In this document: piece by piece, positions 34,455 through 43,780 of the stretch | Numbering within the stretch: position 1 is the first letter of the stretch | How the letters are laid out: every line of letters starts with the position of its first letter | From: CAYGZL01 sp964354345 | GTDB lineage: Bacteria > Chloroflexota > Anaerolineae > Anaerolineales > UBA4823 | NCBI GenBank assembly: GCA_964354345.1 | Contig: CAYGZL010000057.1 | Coordinates: 1 to 64,000 of the forward strand | Reading direction: 5' to 3' | DNA length: 64,000 nt | Notes under the pieces: model-generated | The model's input: the letters and a program-made list of their open reading frames with translations, nothing else | Databases searched by the model: none | Told to the model about the DNA's origin: nothing | Position numbers and translations under genes: made by a program

Positions 34455-35615
34455 ATGCCTTCGGCTGAAATAATTACGATTGGAACAGAAATTTTATTGG
34501 GTGATATCCTCGATACCAACGCCCAGTATATTGCCCGTAGTTTACGGAATGTGGGGGTAGATTTATTTCGAAAAACTACAGTTGGCGACAACATCCAACG
34601 CATCGCGCGCATTGTTCAGGAATCATTGAGCCGGTGTGATATTGTTATCACAACTGGCGGATTAGGACCGACAGTGGATGATCCGACGCGGGAAGCGGTG
34701 GCGCTGGCATTGGGGGTGGATACGGAATACCGCGGTGAATTATGGGATCAGATTGTGGCTCGCTTCCAGCGTTATCGCCGGCCGCCCACTGACAATAATC
34801 GTCGCCAGGCTTATGTCCCCCAGGGCGCAATTGCAGTGGAGAATCCGGTCGGAACTGCCCCCGCGTTTATCGTGGAGATCGAGAAAAAATCGATTATTTG
34901 CCTGCCGGGTGTGCCGCGTGAAATGGAATATCTCTGGATGCATCGAGCGATCCCGTATCTTCGCCAACGGTATGGATTGACGGGGATCATCAAAACCCGG
35001 CTTCTCCATACGGCTGGCGTGGGCGAGTCGGTGATTGATGACCGCATTGGCGACCTGGAGCGATTGAGCAACCCCACGGTTGGGTTGGCGGCTCATTCTG
35101 GTCAGGTGGATGTCCGGATTGCTGTTAAAGCTGGTTCAGAAGCAGAGGCGGACACCTTAATTGCCCCAATCGAAACCGAATTGAGAGAGCGGTTGGGGAA
35201 GTGGATTTATGGAGTTGACCAGGAAACCCTGGAAGAAGTTGCGTTGCGCGCTCTGGATAAGCAAGGTTGGGGCATGGCAGTAATCGAGGCAGGGTTAGGT
35301 GGTGAACTGATTCGCCGGTTGACTTCGGCCCGATCGGGTTTCAAAGGGGGGAAAATTTTGGCGAATTTGCCCTCTCAGGATGAGTTGGCAGCACAGTTAG
35401 TGGAATTTCAGCAGCAATGTCAGGCTGAAGTTGGTCTGGGAGTGGCAATTTATCCGGGAGCTGAGCGACAGGAGGTATTTATAGAGATCATCACGCCAAC
35501 CGGATCGCAGCAACATCGCCGCCCTTACGGTGGCATGCCTGATTATGCCGCACGTTGGGCGTCGAATCATTGCCTGGATATCTTACGGAATTTATCATCT
35601 GATCAGAAAGGGTGA
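34455..35615 (+). CDS. CinA-like protein with a degenerate PncC domain
   Basis: A 386-aa protein. The N-terminal MoCF/CinA domain (about 1-170) has IGTEILLGDILDTNAQYIA, TTGGLGPTVDDPTREAV and CLPGVPREMEYLW, the motifs of the ADP-ribose pyrophosphatase/CinA half. The C-terminal domain (about 255-386) lies where NMN deamidase (PncC) should be. However, the usual E-S-C-T-G-G site reads EAGLGG (278-283), so the nucleophilic Ser and Cys are gone. Nicotinamide recycling through this domain is therefore doubtful. It is separated by 3 bp from the deaminase-CYTH gene, so the two may share a transcript. Confidence 0.83.
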   Translation: MPSAEIITIGTEILLGDILDTNAQYIARSLRNVGVDLFRKTTVGDNIQRIARIVQESLSRCDIVITTGGLGPTVDDPTREAVALALGVDTEYRGELWDQIVARFQRYRRPPTDNNRRQAYVPQGAIAVENPVGTAPAFIVEIEKKSIICLPGVPREMEYLWMHRAIPYLRQRYGLTGIIKTRLLHTAGVGESVIDDRIGDLERLSNPTVGLAAHSGQVDVRIAVKAGSEAEADTLIAPIETELRERLGKWIYGVDQETLEEVALRALDKQGWGMAVIEAGLGGELIRRLTSARSGFKGGKILANLPSQDELAAQLVEFQQQCQAEVGLGVAIYPGAERQEVFIEIITPTGSQQHRRPYGGMPDYAARWASNHCLDILRNLSSDQKG

Positions 35616-35618
35616 ACC

Positions 35619-37598
35619 GTGACTCAGCCTTGCGACCTTCTGCTAACCAATGCTCTTGTCCTGACGATGGACGAGAATATGTCCATTTACGAACCGGGCG
35701 CTGTGGCAGTTCTGGGGGACACAATCCAGGCGGTGGGTAGCGACTCGGATCTACGCCAGTCCTTCTCCGCCCAAGAAACGCGGGACTGCAGAGGCAAGCT
35801 GCTCATGCCTGGCTTGATTAATACCCATACCCACGCGCCGATGACCTTGCTGCGGGGTCTGGCGGACGATTTACGCCTGGATGTGTGGTTGTTAGGATAT
35901 ATGATGCCGGTCGAACGCGAATTTGTCTCGCCGGATTTTGTCCGTTTAGGTACCCAGATAGCCTGTGTTGAAATGATCCGCAGCGGAGTGACCTGTTTCG
36001 CGGATATGTACTATTTTGAAGACGCTATCGCCCAAACCACAGCAGAAATTGGTATGCGCGCTCTTTGTTCGCAAACCGTGATGAAATATCCTACGCCTGA
36101 CGCTCAATCCTACGAAGAATCGATGGCGGCTGCGCGCACTTTCATTCAGAAATGGAGGGGTCATCCCCTCATCCTGCCTTCGGTTGGCCCGCATGCTCCC
36201 TATACTTGTACACCCGATATTCTGCGCGCTACTATTGACCTGGCGATTGAATTCGATGTACCGCTCCATATTCATATTGCTGAAACTGTCCTGGAAGTAG
36301 AAAATGCCCGGGTGGAGTTTGGATCATCTGTCGTACCCTATGTACAACGGTTAAATTTATTTGATGCGAAAGTACTGGCGGCGCATTGTGTTCATGTAGA
36401 TGAGAGTGAGATCGCGACTCTCCGCCATTACCGGGTCGGAGTAGCCCACAATCCGTCCTCAAATCTCAAGTTGGCTTCTGGATTTGCGCCTGTACAGAAG
36501 ATGTTGGATGCTGGTTTGAATGTCGGCATTGGCACCGACGGACCAGCCTCGAATAATGACCTGGATTTGTTCGAAGAGATCCGCCTGGCGGCATTTGTCG
36601 CCAAGAGTGTCACGGGTGATCCAACCACGCTTCCTGCGTACATGGCTCTGACGATGGCTACCCGCCTGGGAGCGCAGGCTTTATACATGGGGCATCTGAT
36701 CGGCTCACTCCAACCGGGCAAGCGTGCTGACTTGATCCTGGTGGACCTGGATAACTTATATAATAGCCCGCGCTTCCGCCGCGATCCTCACGGCATCTAT
36801 GCCCAACTGGTTTATGCTGGTAAAGCCCGCGATGTGAGTGATGTCATGGTTAACGGACGCTGGCTGATGCGTGACCGAGGCTTGACGACATTGAATGAAC
36901 AGGAGCTGTTTACTCAAGCGGAAGACTATGGACGTCGCATCGACGCTTTTTTGATCAAACGGGAAAAGTCCGTCTTGTCCAAGTTGATTGCAATTGGTGG
37001 TGCTTCCGAAGTCGAAAGCTTTGAAGTCCAGGTGAAAGTCAGGATTCCAGATCCAACACAAATTATCGAAGCCTTGGATAAATCCGGAATTGAATTATTA
37101 CATCGGCGGCATTATCACGAATTCGACACTTATTTCCTGTTTAGCGAGGCCTCACAAGGAACGCTGCGTTATCGAGAAGACGAATTTGTCAGCGATGCGG
37201 GTCAGGTAATGAATGCACGCTATCGACTTACTTTAATTGGTCTGGCGCGCGAAGGTCAGTTTCCCAGTGATGTGCTACTCTCGCGTAGCCGTTATCTGGC
37301 GCCAGCCACTCACAGTCTGCGTTTTTACCGCGAATATTTCAAGCCGAATCAGGAAGTTTATGTTGAAAAAGATCGCCAGCGCTGGCGTGTGCTTTTCCAG
37401 GGCACCGAATTCTATATTAACCTGGACCATGTGACAGTACCAGATTTGGGATACTTCCTGGAGATCAAGAGCCGTACCTGGAGCCGTCTGGATGCAGAAC
37501 ACAAGGCCAGCGTGACGGCGAAGTTACTTGAGTTCCTGGACGCCTCCTTAGCGGAGACTGTGGATCAGGATTATGTGGAGTTGGCCAAGCCCCAATAA
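35619..37598 (+). CDS. MTA/SAH deaminase-type amidohydrolase fused to a CYTH domain
   Basis: A 659-aa fusion. Residues 1-445 are an amidohydrolase of the MtaD/SsnA type: metal ligands H70 and H72 (NTHTHAP), H219 and E222 (HIHIAE), H256 (AAHCVH) and D307 (GIGTDGPASNND), all present. This enzyme class deaminates 5'-methylthioadenosine or S-adenosylhomocysteine. Residues about 465-655 resemble a CYTH/triphosphate-tunnel domain: FEVQVKVRI (E469-x-Q471-x-K473), LRYREDE (R517, R519), QRWRVLF and DLGYFLEIKS (E615). The first acidic repeat reads E-x-Q-x-K instead of E-x-E-x-K. CYTH domains hydrolyse or cyclise triphosphates, so the fusion could couple adenosine metabolism to nucleotide signalling. 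The link is inferred. Confidence 0.8.
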   Translation: MTQPCDLLLTNALVLTMDENMSIYEPGAVAVLGDTIQAVGSDSDLRQSFSAQETRDCRGKLLMPGLINTHTHAPMTLLRGLADDLRLDVWLLGYMMPVEREFVSPDFVRLGTQIACVEMIRSGVTCFADMYYFEDAIAQTTAEIGMRALCSQTVMKYPTPDAQSYEESMAAARTFIQKWRGHPLILPSVGPHAPYTCTPDILRATIDLAIEFDVPLHIHIAETVLEVENARVEFGSSVVPYVQRLNLFDAKVLAAHCVHVDESEIATLRHYRVGVAHNPSSNLKLASGFAPVQKMLDAGLNVGIGTDGPASNNDLDLFEEIRLAAFVAKSVTGDPTTLPAYMALTMATRLGAQALYMGHLIGSLQPGKRADLILVDLDNLYNSPRFRRDPHGIYAQLVYAGKARDVSDVMVNGRWLMRDRGLTTLNEQELFTQAEDYGRRIDAFLIKREKSVLSKLIAIGGASEVESFEVQVKVRIPDPTQIIEALDKSGIELLHRRHYHEFDTYFLFSEASQGTLRYREDEFVSDAGQVMNARYRLTLIGLAREGQFPSDVLLSRSRYLAPATHSLRFYREYFKPNQEVYVEKDRQRWRVLFQGTEFYINLDHVTVPDLGYFLEIKSRTWSRLDAEHKASVTAKLLEFLDASLAETVDQDYVELAKPQ

Positions 37599-37599
37599 G

Positions 37600-38271
37600 C
37601 TACCCGGCAGGTTTACCCAACAAGGAGGCCAACTTGGTCAGTTGAGTCGTGTGGATTAATGCAATCACCTCATCAACTGCCTGGAGTTGAGTGTCACCAT
37701 GCGGGATTATCATCCGTCCTTTCCGTAAAATAGCCACTAAAGAACAATCGGGCGGAAACAGCACTTCACGGATGGCTTTTCCGACGACGACTGCTTCGGG
37801 ATGTACCTTTTCCTCGATCACAGAATATTCGCCCTTGCGTAGCTTCAGTAAAGTCATCATATCGCCCAACGACATTTCTTCAGTGATCAACCTCGACATG
37901 ATTTCTGCCTGGTTTAAAGCGACATCTACTCCCATTTCTGGCGTAAACAACCAGGCGTTCTTCGGATTGTTGACCCGCGCAATCGTACGCGCTACATTGA
38001 ATTCAAAGCGCGCCAGCGTGGTTATGACAAGATTGGCTTCATCCTCATCGGTCACAGCCGCCAGTACGTTCGCTTCACCAATTCCGGCTTTTTCTAAAGC
38101 AGTTGGCGAGCTGCCATCCCCTACAACTAATACATCATTAGGCAGCTCCTGTCTCAAACGTTCCAGGATATGTGGGCGGTTTTCGACTACTTTAATGCGA
38201 TGACCGGCGGCAATCAGGCTGACTGCCAGGTGCGCCCCTGTCCGTCCTCCACCAACGATAATCACAAACAT
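37600..38271 (-). CDS. trkA: TrkA-type K+ transport regulator (RCK domain), copy 1
   Basis: A 223-aa protein with an RCK_N Rossmann domain (IIVGGGRTGAHLAVSLI, then ENRP and VVGDGSSPTALEKAGI) and a C-terminal TrkA_C domain (EEKVHPEAVVVGKAIREV, IIPHGDTQLQAVDEVIAL). Such subunits bind NAD(H), ATP or c-di-AMP and gate TrkH/KtrB-type channels. No trkH or ktrB is in the window. It lies 2 bp after copy 2, so they form one unit; the gene converges with the deaminase-CYTH gene with one base between stops. Confidence 0.88.
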   Translation of the reverse strand: MFVIIVGGGRTGAHLAVSLIAAGHRIKVVENRPHILERLRQELPNDVLVVGDGSSPTALEKAGIGEANVLAAVTDEDEANLVITTLARFEFNVARTIARVNNPKNAWLFTPEMGVDVALNQAEIMSRLITEEMSLGDMMTLLKLRKGEYSVIEEKVHPEAVVVGKAIREVLFPPDCSLVAILRKGRMIIPHGDTQLQAVDEVIALIHTTQLTKLASLLGKPAG

Positions 38272-38273
38272 GG

Positions 38274-38933
38274 CTAGCCTCCTTCTCCAAGACCAATCAT
38301 GGCGCGAAACCGATCCATGGCAGCCGAAAGAACCACACAGTGGATAACATCCCGCCTTTGAAATTCCGTCCCAAGGATTGGAATGAAGGCTTGATTTTTT
38401 CGGCCAATCGCGATGACGTTAATTTCCCCCTGGACGTTCAGGTTTTTCACCATTTTTCCGACCAACTGCAGCGGGACTTCGAAGGTGAGTAAATTAACCT
38501 CTCCACTGCCGAAAGTCATGCGCGGATCGAGTTCCGAATGCGTAAGTAGTTCTCGGATGCGCTCCGCCCCCCAGGTGGTTGATGACATGGTTAATAACCC
38601 TAACCGTTGATAAATTTCAGCCCGGCGTGGATCATAAAGGCGAGCAACAACGATTGGTACTGAGAAAATGTTGCGAGCAATGCGGGCGGACAAAATGTTA
38701 GCATTGTCTGATGAACTGGTGGCAGCAAAAGCATCCGCAGTTTCAATCCCGGCTTCTATTAAAATATCTCGGTCGAAGCCTACACCTTTCACCCTACGAC
38801 CTTTAAAATCGGAGCCCAGGCGAGCCAATGCGCTGGCATCATAATCAATGACAGTGATTTCATGACCATCGTCAACCAAAAGCCGGCTTAGTTGTTCGCC
38901 CACCCGACCGCAACCCATGATAATTACTTTCAT
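38274..38933 (-). CDS. trkA: TrkA-type K+ transport regulator (RCK domain), copy 2
   Basis: A 219-aa paralogue of the following gene. The Rossmann motif is IIMGCGRVGEQLSRLL and the acidic strand end is VIDYDASALARLG, followed by KGVGFDRDILIEAGIE. The TrkA_C part (VPLQLVGKMVKNL, GRKNQAFIPILGTEF) is intact. It is downstream of the P-type ATPase gene by 46 bp on the same strand and probably works with copy 1 as a heteromer, as two-RCK Trk systems do. The missing membrane channel must lie elsewhere or be a different transporter. Confidence 0.88.
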   Translation of the reverse strand: MKVIIMGCGRVGEQLSRLLVDDGHEITVIDYDASALARLGSDFKGRRVKGVGFDRDILIEAGIETADAFAATSSSDNANILSARIARNIFSVPIVVARLYDPRRAEIYQRLGLLTMSSTTWGAERIRELLTHSELDPRMTFGSGEVNLLTFEVPLQLVGKMVKNLNVQGEINVIAIGRKNQAFIPILGTEFQRRDVIHCVVLSAAMDRFRAMIGLGEGG

Positions 38934-38979
38934 AAGAGTACCTCCTTAATAATCCATGGTTCCGTTGTACATAAGCACA

Positions 38980-41883
38980 CTACATTTTAGATGATTTGCT
39001 CATCGAAGAACGGCGGAAAACGACCTTTCTGAGCCAATCCAATGAATATAAAACCAATCCATAGAAAGCGAGTAATCCCCAATAAACCGGGGGCATGTGA
39101 AGGTGGCCAAACCAATCTGCTAATGGTTTAAAATAAATTAAGAGCAGGATCATCAGGATTTCGAGACCAACACTTAACCATAAGAATCGATTGCTGAGCC
39201 AACCCAGCGATCGCCCACGGTTCACCTCTGTCCGGCAGGCAAAAGCATTGCCTACCTGGGCCATAACTACGCCAGAAAAATAAACGGTCATAGCCAGTTG
39301 GTTAAGCTGGTTAACGGAGAGCTGGGATACCTCCAGACCGAGGTGGGTCAGGAAAGGAAAGGTTGGCGAGAGCAGGGGCAACAAGGTGTTCATATGGCGA
39401 ACCAGATAGAATCCGCCAAAACATAGCAAGGCTTCGATCAGACCTAACCAGAGGAAAGCGCGGCGTAATAAACTGCGGTCTAATAAGGGCTGCTGCCGGC
39501 GCCGGGGTGGATGGTTCATCACATCAGGTTCTGGATTTTCTGTGCTTAAGGCCAGGGCGGGGAGTAAATCAGTTCCCAGGTCGATCGCTAATATTTGTTG
39601 GACATTTAACGCCAAAGGTAATTTCAAAAGACCAGTTAAGAGGAAAGGTAAAATTTCGGGTACATTGGATGAGAAAATATAGGTGACAAATTTGCGTATA
39701 TTATCAAAAACGGCTCGTCCTTCCTCGATTGCTTTAGGAATTGCGCCGAAATTATCATTGGTGATGACGATATCGGCGGCCTCTTTCGCTACATCTGTGC
39801 CTACCAACCCCATGGCAACGCCTACATCCGCTTTGCGTAAAGCCGGTGCGTCGTTTACGCCATCGCCAGTAACCGCCACAACTTCACCGATTTCCTGGAA
39901 GGCTGCTACCAAACGCAGTTTGTGCTCAGGCGCCATTCGGGCATATATAACCTCCTTGTTGAGCAATTCGCGTAGCTGTACATCGTTTAATTCATCTAAT
40001 TCGGCGCCCGTTTTGATGATCGGATGAGACTCGCTGAGCATTCCGACCCGGCGTGCGACTGACTCTGCCGTCAATCCATAATCACCCGTGATCATTACAA
40101 TCCGGATGCCTGCCTGCCGGCAAATGCGGATAGCTTCGGTGACTTCTGGTCGCGGTGGATCCATCATTGCCATCAAGCCTAAAAAAGTCAGGTCTCGCTC
40201 AATCCTTTCCACACTGTATGAACGACCGACCAGAGCGCCAGGACTTCCCGAGGGGGGGGTAAGGTCTCGACGCGCCAGCGCAAGAACACGCAGTGCATTT
40301 TGGGCATATTCGTCATTTACTGCCATTATTTCTTCCCGCAACTTATTGTTTAATAATAGCCGTTTACCTTCAATTAGAATATGTGTGCAAAGTTGGAGAA
40401 CCTCGCGGGGCGCGCCTTTGACATACGCTACCCGCTGGTCATCCTGGAGCCAGTATTGGTTATCGGATTTTTCAGTGACATCGGTTGTGCGTAATGTATC
40501 GCCGGGGTGTTCGTGAAGGATGGCATGAATGGTGGTCATTCGTTTACGGCGGGCATCGAAGGGCAATTCATGCAGCCGGGGGTAGGTCAGAGTTAAATGT
40601 TTTTCTTCTAATCCACCTTTCATTGCAGCCACGCGTAACGCCGCTTCAGTTTGGTCTCCCAGGCTACTCCATTGGTGGTGGCCAGGGGTTGGGGGATTCA
40701 GACGCGAGTTGTTGCATAACATTGCTGCGGTTAAGAGCTCCTTTAAATCGCCAGCAACCGTCGTTATTGACGGATCGGGCTCGAAGGAACCGTGGGGTTC
40801 ATAACCAATCCCCGAGACAGAAAATTTTTCCCCTGCAACCCAAACTTCACGGACTGTCATTTGATTCTGGGTTAATGTACCGCTTTTATCTGTACAAATG
40901 ATAGAAACTTTACCAAGCGTCTCAACGATAGAAAGTTTCTTCACCAACACTCCATGGCGCGCCAGGCGTTGACCGGCCATAGCCAATGACAACGTAATGG
41001 TTGCTGGTAGTCCTTCGGGAACTGCTGCCACCAGAATACCCAAAGCAAAGAGGAAAGCTTTGGTTTTACCAAATCCTACCGTCGGATCAAAAGCCCCAAC
41101 TGCAAAAACGATTGCTCCCAGGCCCAAGGCAACCATAACGATCCGGCGAGTAAGAAGAAGTAACTCTTTCTGCAAAGGGCTGGGTTCTTCCTTTACAGCC
41201 TGGGTCAAACGGGCAATCCGCCCAAATTGAGTAATCATCCCGGTGGAGTAGACTACCGCACGCCCAGTTCCTGATACAACCGAAGTACCCGCAAAGATTA
41301 AATTTGGACGTTCCAACTCGCTGATACCTTCCAGGAAGGAAGCATCCGCAGTTTTTCGGGCTGGAACAGCCTCACCAGTCAAAGTGGCATTGTTGGTACG
41401 CAACCCGTATTCTTCGACAACGCGTGCATCCGCGGGAATATTATCACCCTCAGCCAGGACCAAGATATCGCCCGGCACGACCTGGCTGGCACGAATATGT
41501 GTTTCAACCCCATTGCGTTGCACGCGGGCATGTGCGGGTAACAACCTGCGTAGCGCGGTCATCGCCTGTTCGGTGCGGTATTCGCGCCAGAAGGAAAAAA
41601 TTGCATTGACTAGGACTAATACCCAGATCGCCATAGCCAGGACCGGCTCGCGCACAATCAATGCTAAAATGCCTGCTCCCCAAAGCAGCAGGGCCATCGG
41701 ATGGGAGGTATGGAGAATAAATTTCCGCCAATGAGGGATGGGGGTAGGTTCAGCCAGGAGATTTAGACCGTAAAGCTGCTGGCGTGCTTCAGCCTCTTCC
41801 TCTGGAAGACCCTGTGGGGAGGTATCCAGCGCCTGGTAAACCTCCGCGACGCGCAGGCTATAGATGGGGTTTGATTCCATCAT
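38980..41883 (-). CDS. P2-type cation-transporting ATPase
   Basis: A 967-aa P-type ATPase: cytoplasmic N-terminus, A domain with LTGEAVPARK (TGEA at 169-172 rather than TGES), M4 with PEGLP (289-293), phosphorylation motif ICTDKSGTLTQ (D332, DKSGT instead of DKTGT), hinge GDGVNDAPALRKADVGVAMG, and six C-terminal TM helices. M6 reads LAIDLGTDLLPALALSTE, which resembles Na+/K+-ATPase-type (P2C) sequences more than SERCA M6. The ion could be Na+, K+ or Ca2+. Position in a K+ gene island supports monovalent ions, but this is an inference. It follows the second KimA-like permease gene by 60 bp. Confidence 0.88.
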   Translation of the reverse strand: MMESNPIYSLRVAEVYQALDTSPQGLPEEEAEARQQLYGLNLLAEPTPIPHWRKFILHTSHPMALLLWGAGILALIVREPVLAMAIWVLVLVNAIFSFWREYRTEQAMTALRRLLPAHARVQRNGVETHIRASQVVPGDILVLAEGDNIPADARVVEEYGLRTNNATLTGEAVPARKTADASFLEGISELERPNLIFAGTSVVSGTGRAVVYSTGMITQFGRIARLTQAVKEEPSPLQKELLLLTRRIVMVALGLGAIVFAVGAFDPTVGFGKTKAFLFALGILVAAVPEGLPATITLSLAMAGQRLARHGVLVKKLSIVETLGKVSIICTDKSGTLTQNQMTVREVWVAGEKFSVSGIGYEPHGSFEPDPSITTVAGDLKELLTAAMLCNNSRLNPPTPGHHQWSSLGDQTEAALRVAAMKGGLEEKHLTLTYPRLHELPFDARRKRMTTIHAILHEHPGDTLRTTDVTEKSDNQYWLQDDQRVAYVKGAPREVLQLCTHILIEGKRLLLNNKLREEIMAVNDEYAQNALRVLALARRDLTPPSGSPGALVGRSYSVERIERDLTFLGLMAMMDPPRPEVTEAIRICRQAGIRIVMITGDYGLTAESVARRVGMLSESHPIIKTGAELDELNDVQLRELLNKEVIYARMAPEHKLRLVAAFQEIGEVVAVTGDGVNDAPALRKADVGVAMGLVGTDVAKEAADIVITNDNFGAIPKAIEEGRAVFDNIRKFVTYIFSSNVPEILPFLLTGLLKLPLALNVQQILAIDLGTDLLPALALSTENPEPDVMNHPPRRRQQPLLDRSLLRRAFLWLGLIEALLCFGGFYLVRHMNTLLPLLSPTFPFLTHLGLEVSQLSVNQLNQLAMTVYFSGVVMAQVGNAFACRTEVNRGRSLGWLSNRFLWLSVGLEILMILLLIYFKPLADWFGHLHMPPVYWGLLAFYGLVLYSLDWLRKVVFRRSSMSKSSKM

Positions 41884-41943
41884 CGGTTACTTGGAGAATG
41901 TCACTCTCGGTTGATACTTACTATCACATAACGCGCAGTCGGA

Positions 41944-43758
41944 TCACTCCTCATCGGGTGCAGCAGTCTCTTTTGGTTTGCCACCCAATTGGGGCTCTGG
42001 AGGTGGACTTGTGAGCGGTGCCAGAGGGGTGGAAGGTTGGGTTGTCTTTTCTCCAGGTTCTATGTAACTTCCGACGATCCCCGGTGGTTCAAAACGCATC
42101 GGTCTTCGTACACCAAAAAGCTCCCAAAAACGTGCAATCCCGACGAGTAGTTTGTACCGATATTGTTGGGTCTGAATGGATTGCCATTCAACGATATCTC
42201 CCATTGGTCCTTGCACGCGCGATTTCTCTCGGATGATGCGATGGATTTGTTCCTGGGTGCGATATCCGGCGGGTGAAATTAAGATTGCATGCGCAGTTAT
42301 CACCAGGACACTCAGTGTTATCAGCACTACCCAGCCACCTTCTTGCCATTTGCCGATAATTTGACCCATGAAAATGAAACCAGCCAACAGTGCTGCAAAC
42401 CCGGCGACTCGACTGCCCCAAACTCGTGTATTCCCCGTAGTATTTTTCAGAATATGCTGCCGGATTGCCAGTCCCATTGCCATAATAGGCAAAAAGACGC
42501 CAACGCCATAATAAGGAACGGCTAAGGATGTTTTTCCTCTGACCAGGAATTGGATCAGGATGGCTGCAATAAGGGCTGCAGTCACCGGGCGGGTGAAGGT
42601 CCCTTTTGGATTCCGATAAACCACAATCTCAGGAATTTCTCCGATGGCCACGTTTCTCCAGGCCATGGATTGTAAATCTTGATATGCAGTCATTGAGGCT
42701 GCTGCCAGTAACGCGACTGCCAGGATTTGATAAACCCAAAACAAGATATTACCAGCGGAAATCTGGCTAAAACCAATCCACGCTAGATTACCTACCAAGG
42801 TACGTCCTTGGACTCCATCGAATGCGCCAAAATGAATGGCAAAACCGGCTAAAATGGTTGTGGTTAGCCCTCCATAGAATAAGAAGGTGGTTTGGACGAA
42901 TCGCCCAATGCCTGATTTCCCGCTATAAAAACTCCATAATTTCTTTAATTTCGGAAGGTGGTTTTTCCCCCATTTTACAAAACCTGCATCCTCATCATAT
43001 ACAAATTGAATACCATTTGACATTGCCTCTAACCCACTTAAAGCCACCAGACCTTTCATCGAGGCAGTCAAAATATGGTACATTGCTTCCCAAAGTGAAG
43101 TCGATTGGGTCTCTACTATATTAGGAAGAGGTGGTACTCCACGTGTATAGGCAACCAGGAGGCAGATAAACATGGTAATGGTGAGCATGATAAAAATGCC
43201 CAACATTGTAAATACGATTTGAGCTGATTCGCCTCTACCGCGGATAGTCAGGTACCATGTAGAGAGCGCCAGGATAGTCCCAATTGCAAAGTGCCAGAAC
43301 CAGGCGATGTTATACTGGCCTAAAATAGACAGGAGTTGATCCACACCTGAAAGAGTCGAGACGACGATTGTAAAGATGTAATCCTGAATCAGAACGACGG
43401 CAACAACCAGGGACAAAGATGGACCCAGGTAGCGCATGGAGGCTGTAAATGACCCACCGCCTTCATTGAATATACCCAATGAATACATATATAGAGCACC
43501 GAAAACAACATTGGCTAATGCAATGAAAATAACGGCGATCCAGGCATATCTTTGTAAGTTATAAGGGTGTAACGCACTAAATAATTCGCCGGAGGCATAA
43601 AAGAATGAGGTGAAGTAATCAACGCCGAAGAGGGCGACAGCTGCCAACAAGCCAATCTGGCCGGCGCCATGGATTTTTGCATCTTCCTGACGCTCGCGCG
43701 GCGCGGCTTTGTAAGCCAGAAAAACAATGACTACCAGGAGGCCGATAGTGAATAGCAT
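41944..43758 (-). CDS. KimA-like APC-family K+ permease, copy B
   Basis: A 604-aa APC-superfamily transporter with about twelve TM helices. Segments match KimA-type K+ importers: LFGVDYFTSFFYASGELFS (substrate region), FNEGGGSFTASMRYLGP, QDYIFTIVVSTLSGVDQLLS, GLEAMSNGIQF, QDLQSMAWRNVAIGEIPE and YYGVGVFLPIMAMGLAI. The C-terminal universal-stress-like domain of Bacillus KimA is absent; instead a short Pro-rich cytosolic tail ends in PQLGGKPKETAAPDEE. It is 22 bp after the unknown 376-aa gene and shares that transcript. The start ATG 43758 has no clear ribosome site, which fits coupling to the upstream gene. Confidence 0.8.
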   Translation of the reverse strand: MLFTIGLLVVIVFLAYKAAPRERQEDAKIHGAGQIGLLAAVALFGVDYFTSFFYASGELFSALHPYNLQRYAWIAVIFIALANVVFGALYMYSLGIFNEGGGSFTASMRYLGPSLSLVVAVVLIQDYIFTIVVSTLSGVDQLLSILGQYNIAWFWHFAIGTILALSTWYLTIRGRGESAQIVFTMLGIFIMLTITMFICLLVAYTRGVPPLPNIVETQSTSLWEAMYHILTASMKGLVALSGLEAMSNGIQFVYDEDAGFVKWGKNHLPKLKKLWSFYSGKSGIGRFVQTTFLFYGGLTTTILAGFAIHFGAFDGVQGRTLVGNLAWIGFSQISAGNILFWVYQILAVALLAAASMTAYQDLQSMAWRNVAIGEIPEIVVYRNPKGTFTRPVTAALIAAILIQFLVRGKTSLAVPYYGVGVFLPIMAMGLAIRQHILKNTTGNTRVWGSRVAGFAALLAGFIFMGQIIGKWQEGGWVVLITLSVLVITAHAILISPAGYRTQEQIHRIIREKSRVQGPMGDIVEWQSIQTQQYRYKLLVGIARFWELFGVRRPMRFEPPGIVGSYIEPGEKTTQPSTPLAPLTSPPPEPQLGGKPKETAAPDEE

Positions 43759-43780
43759 ATATTTTTATTTAGGTTGCGGG

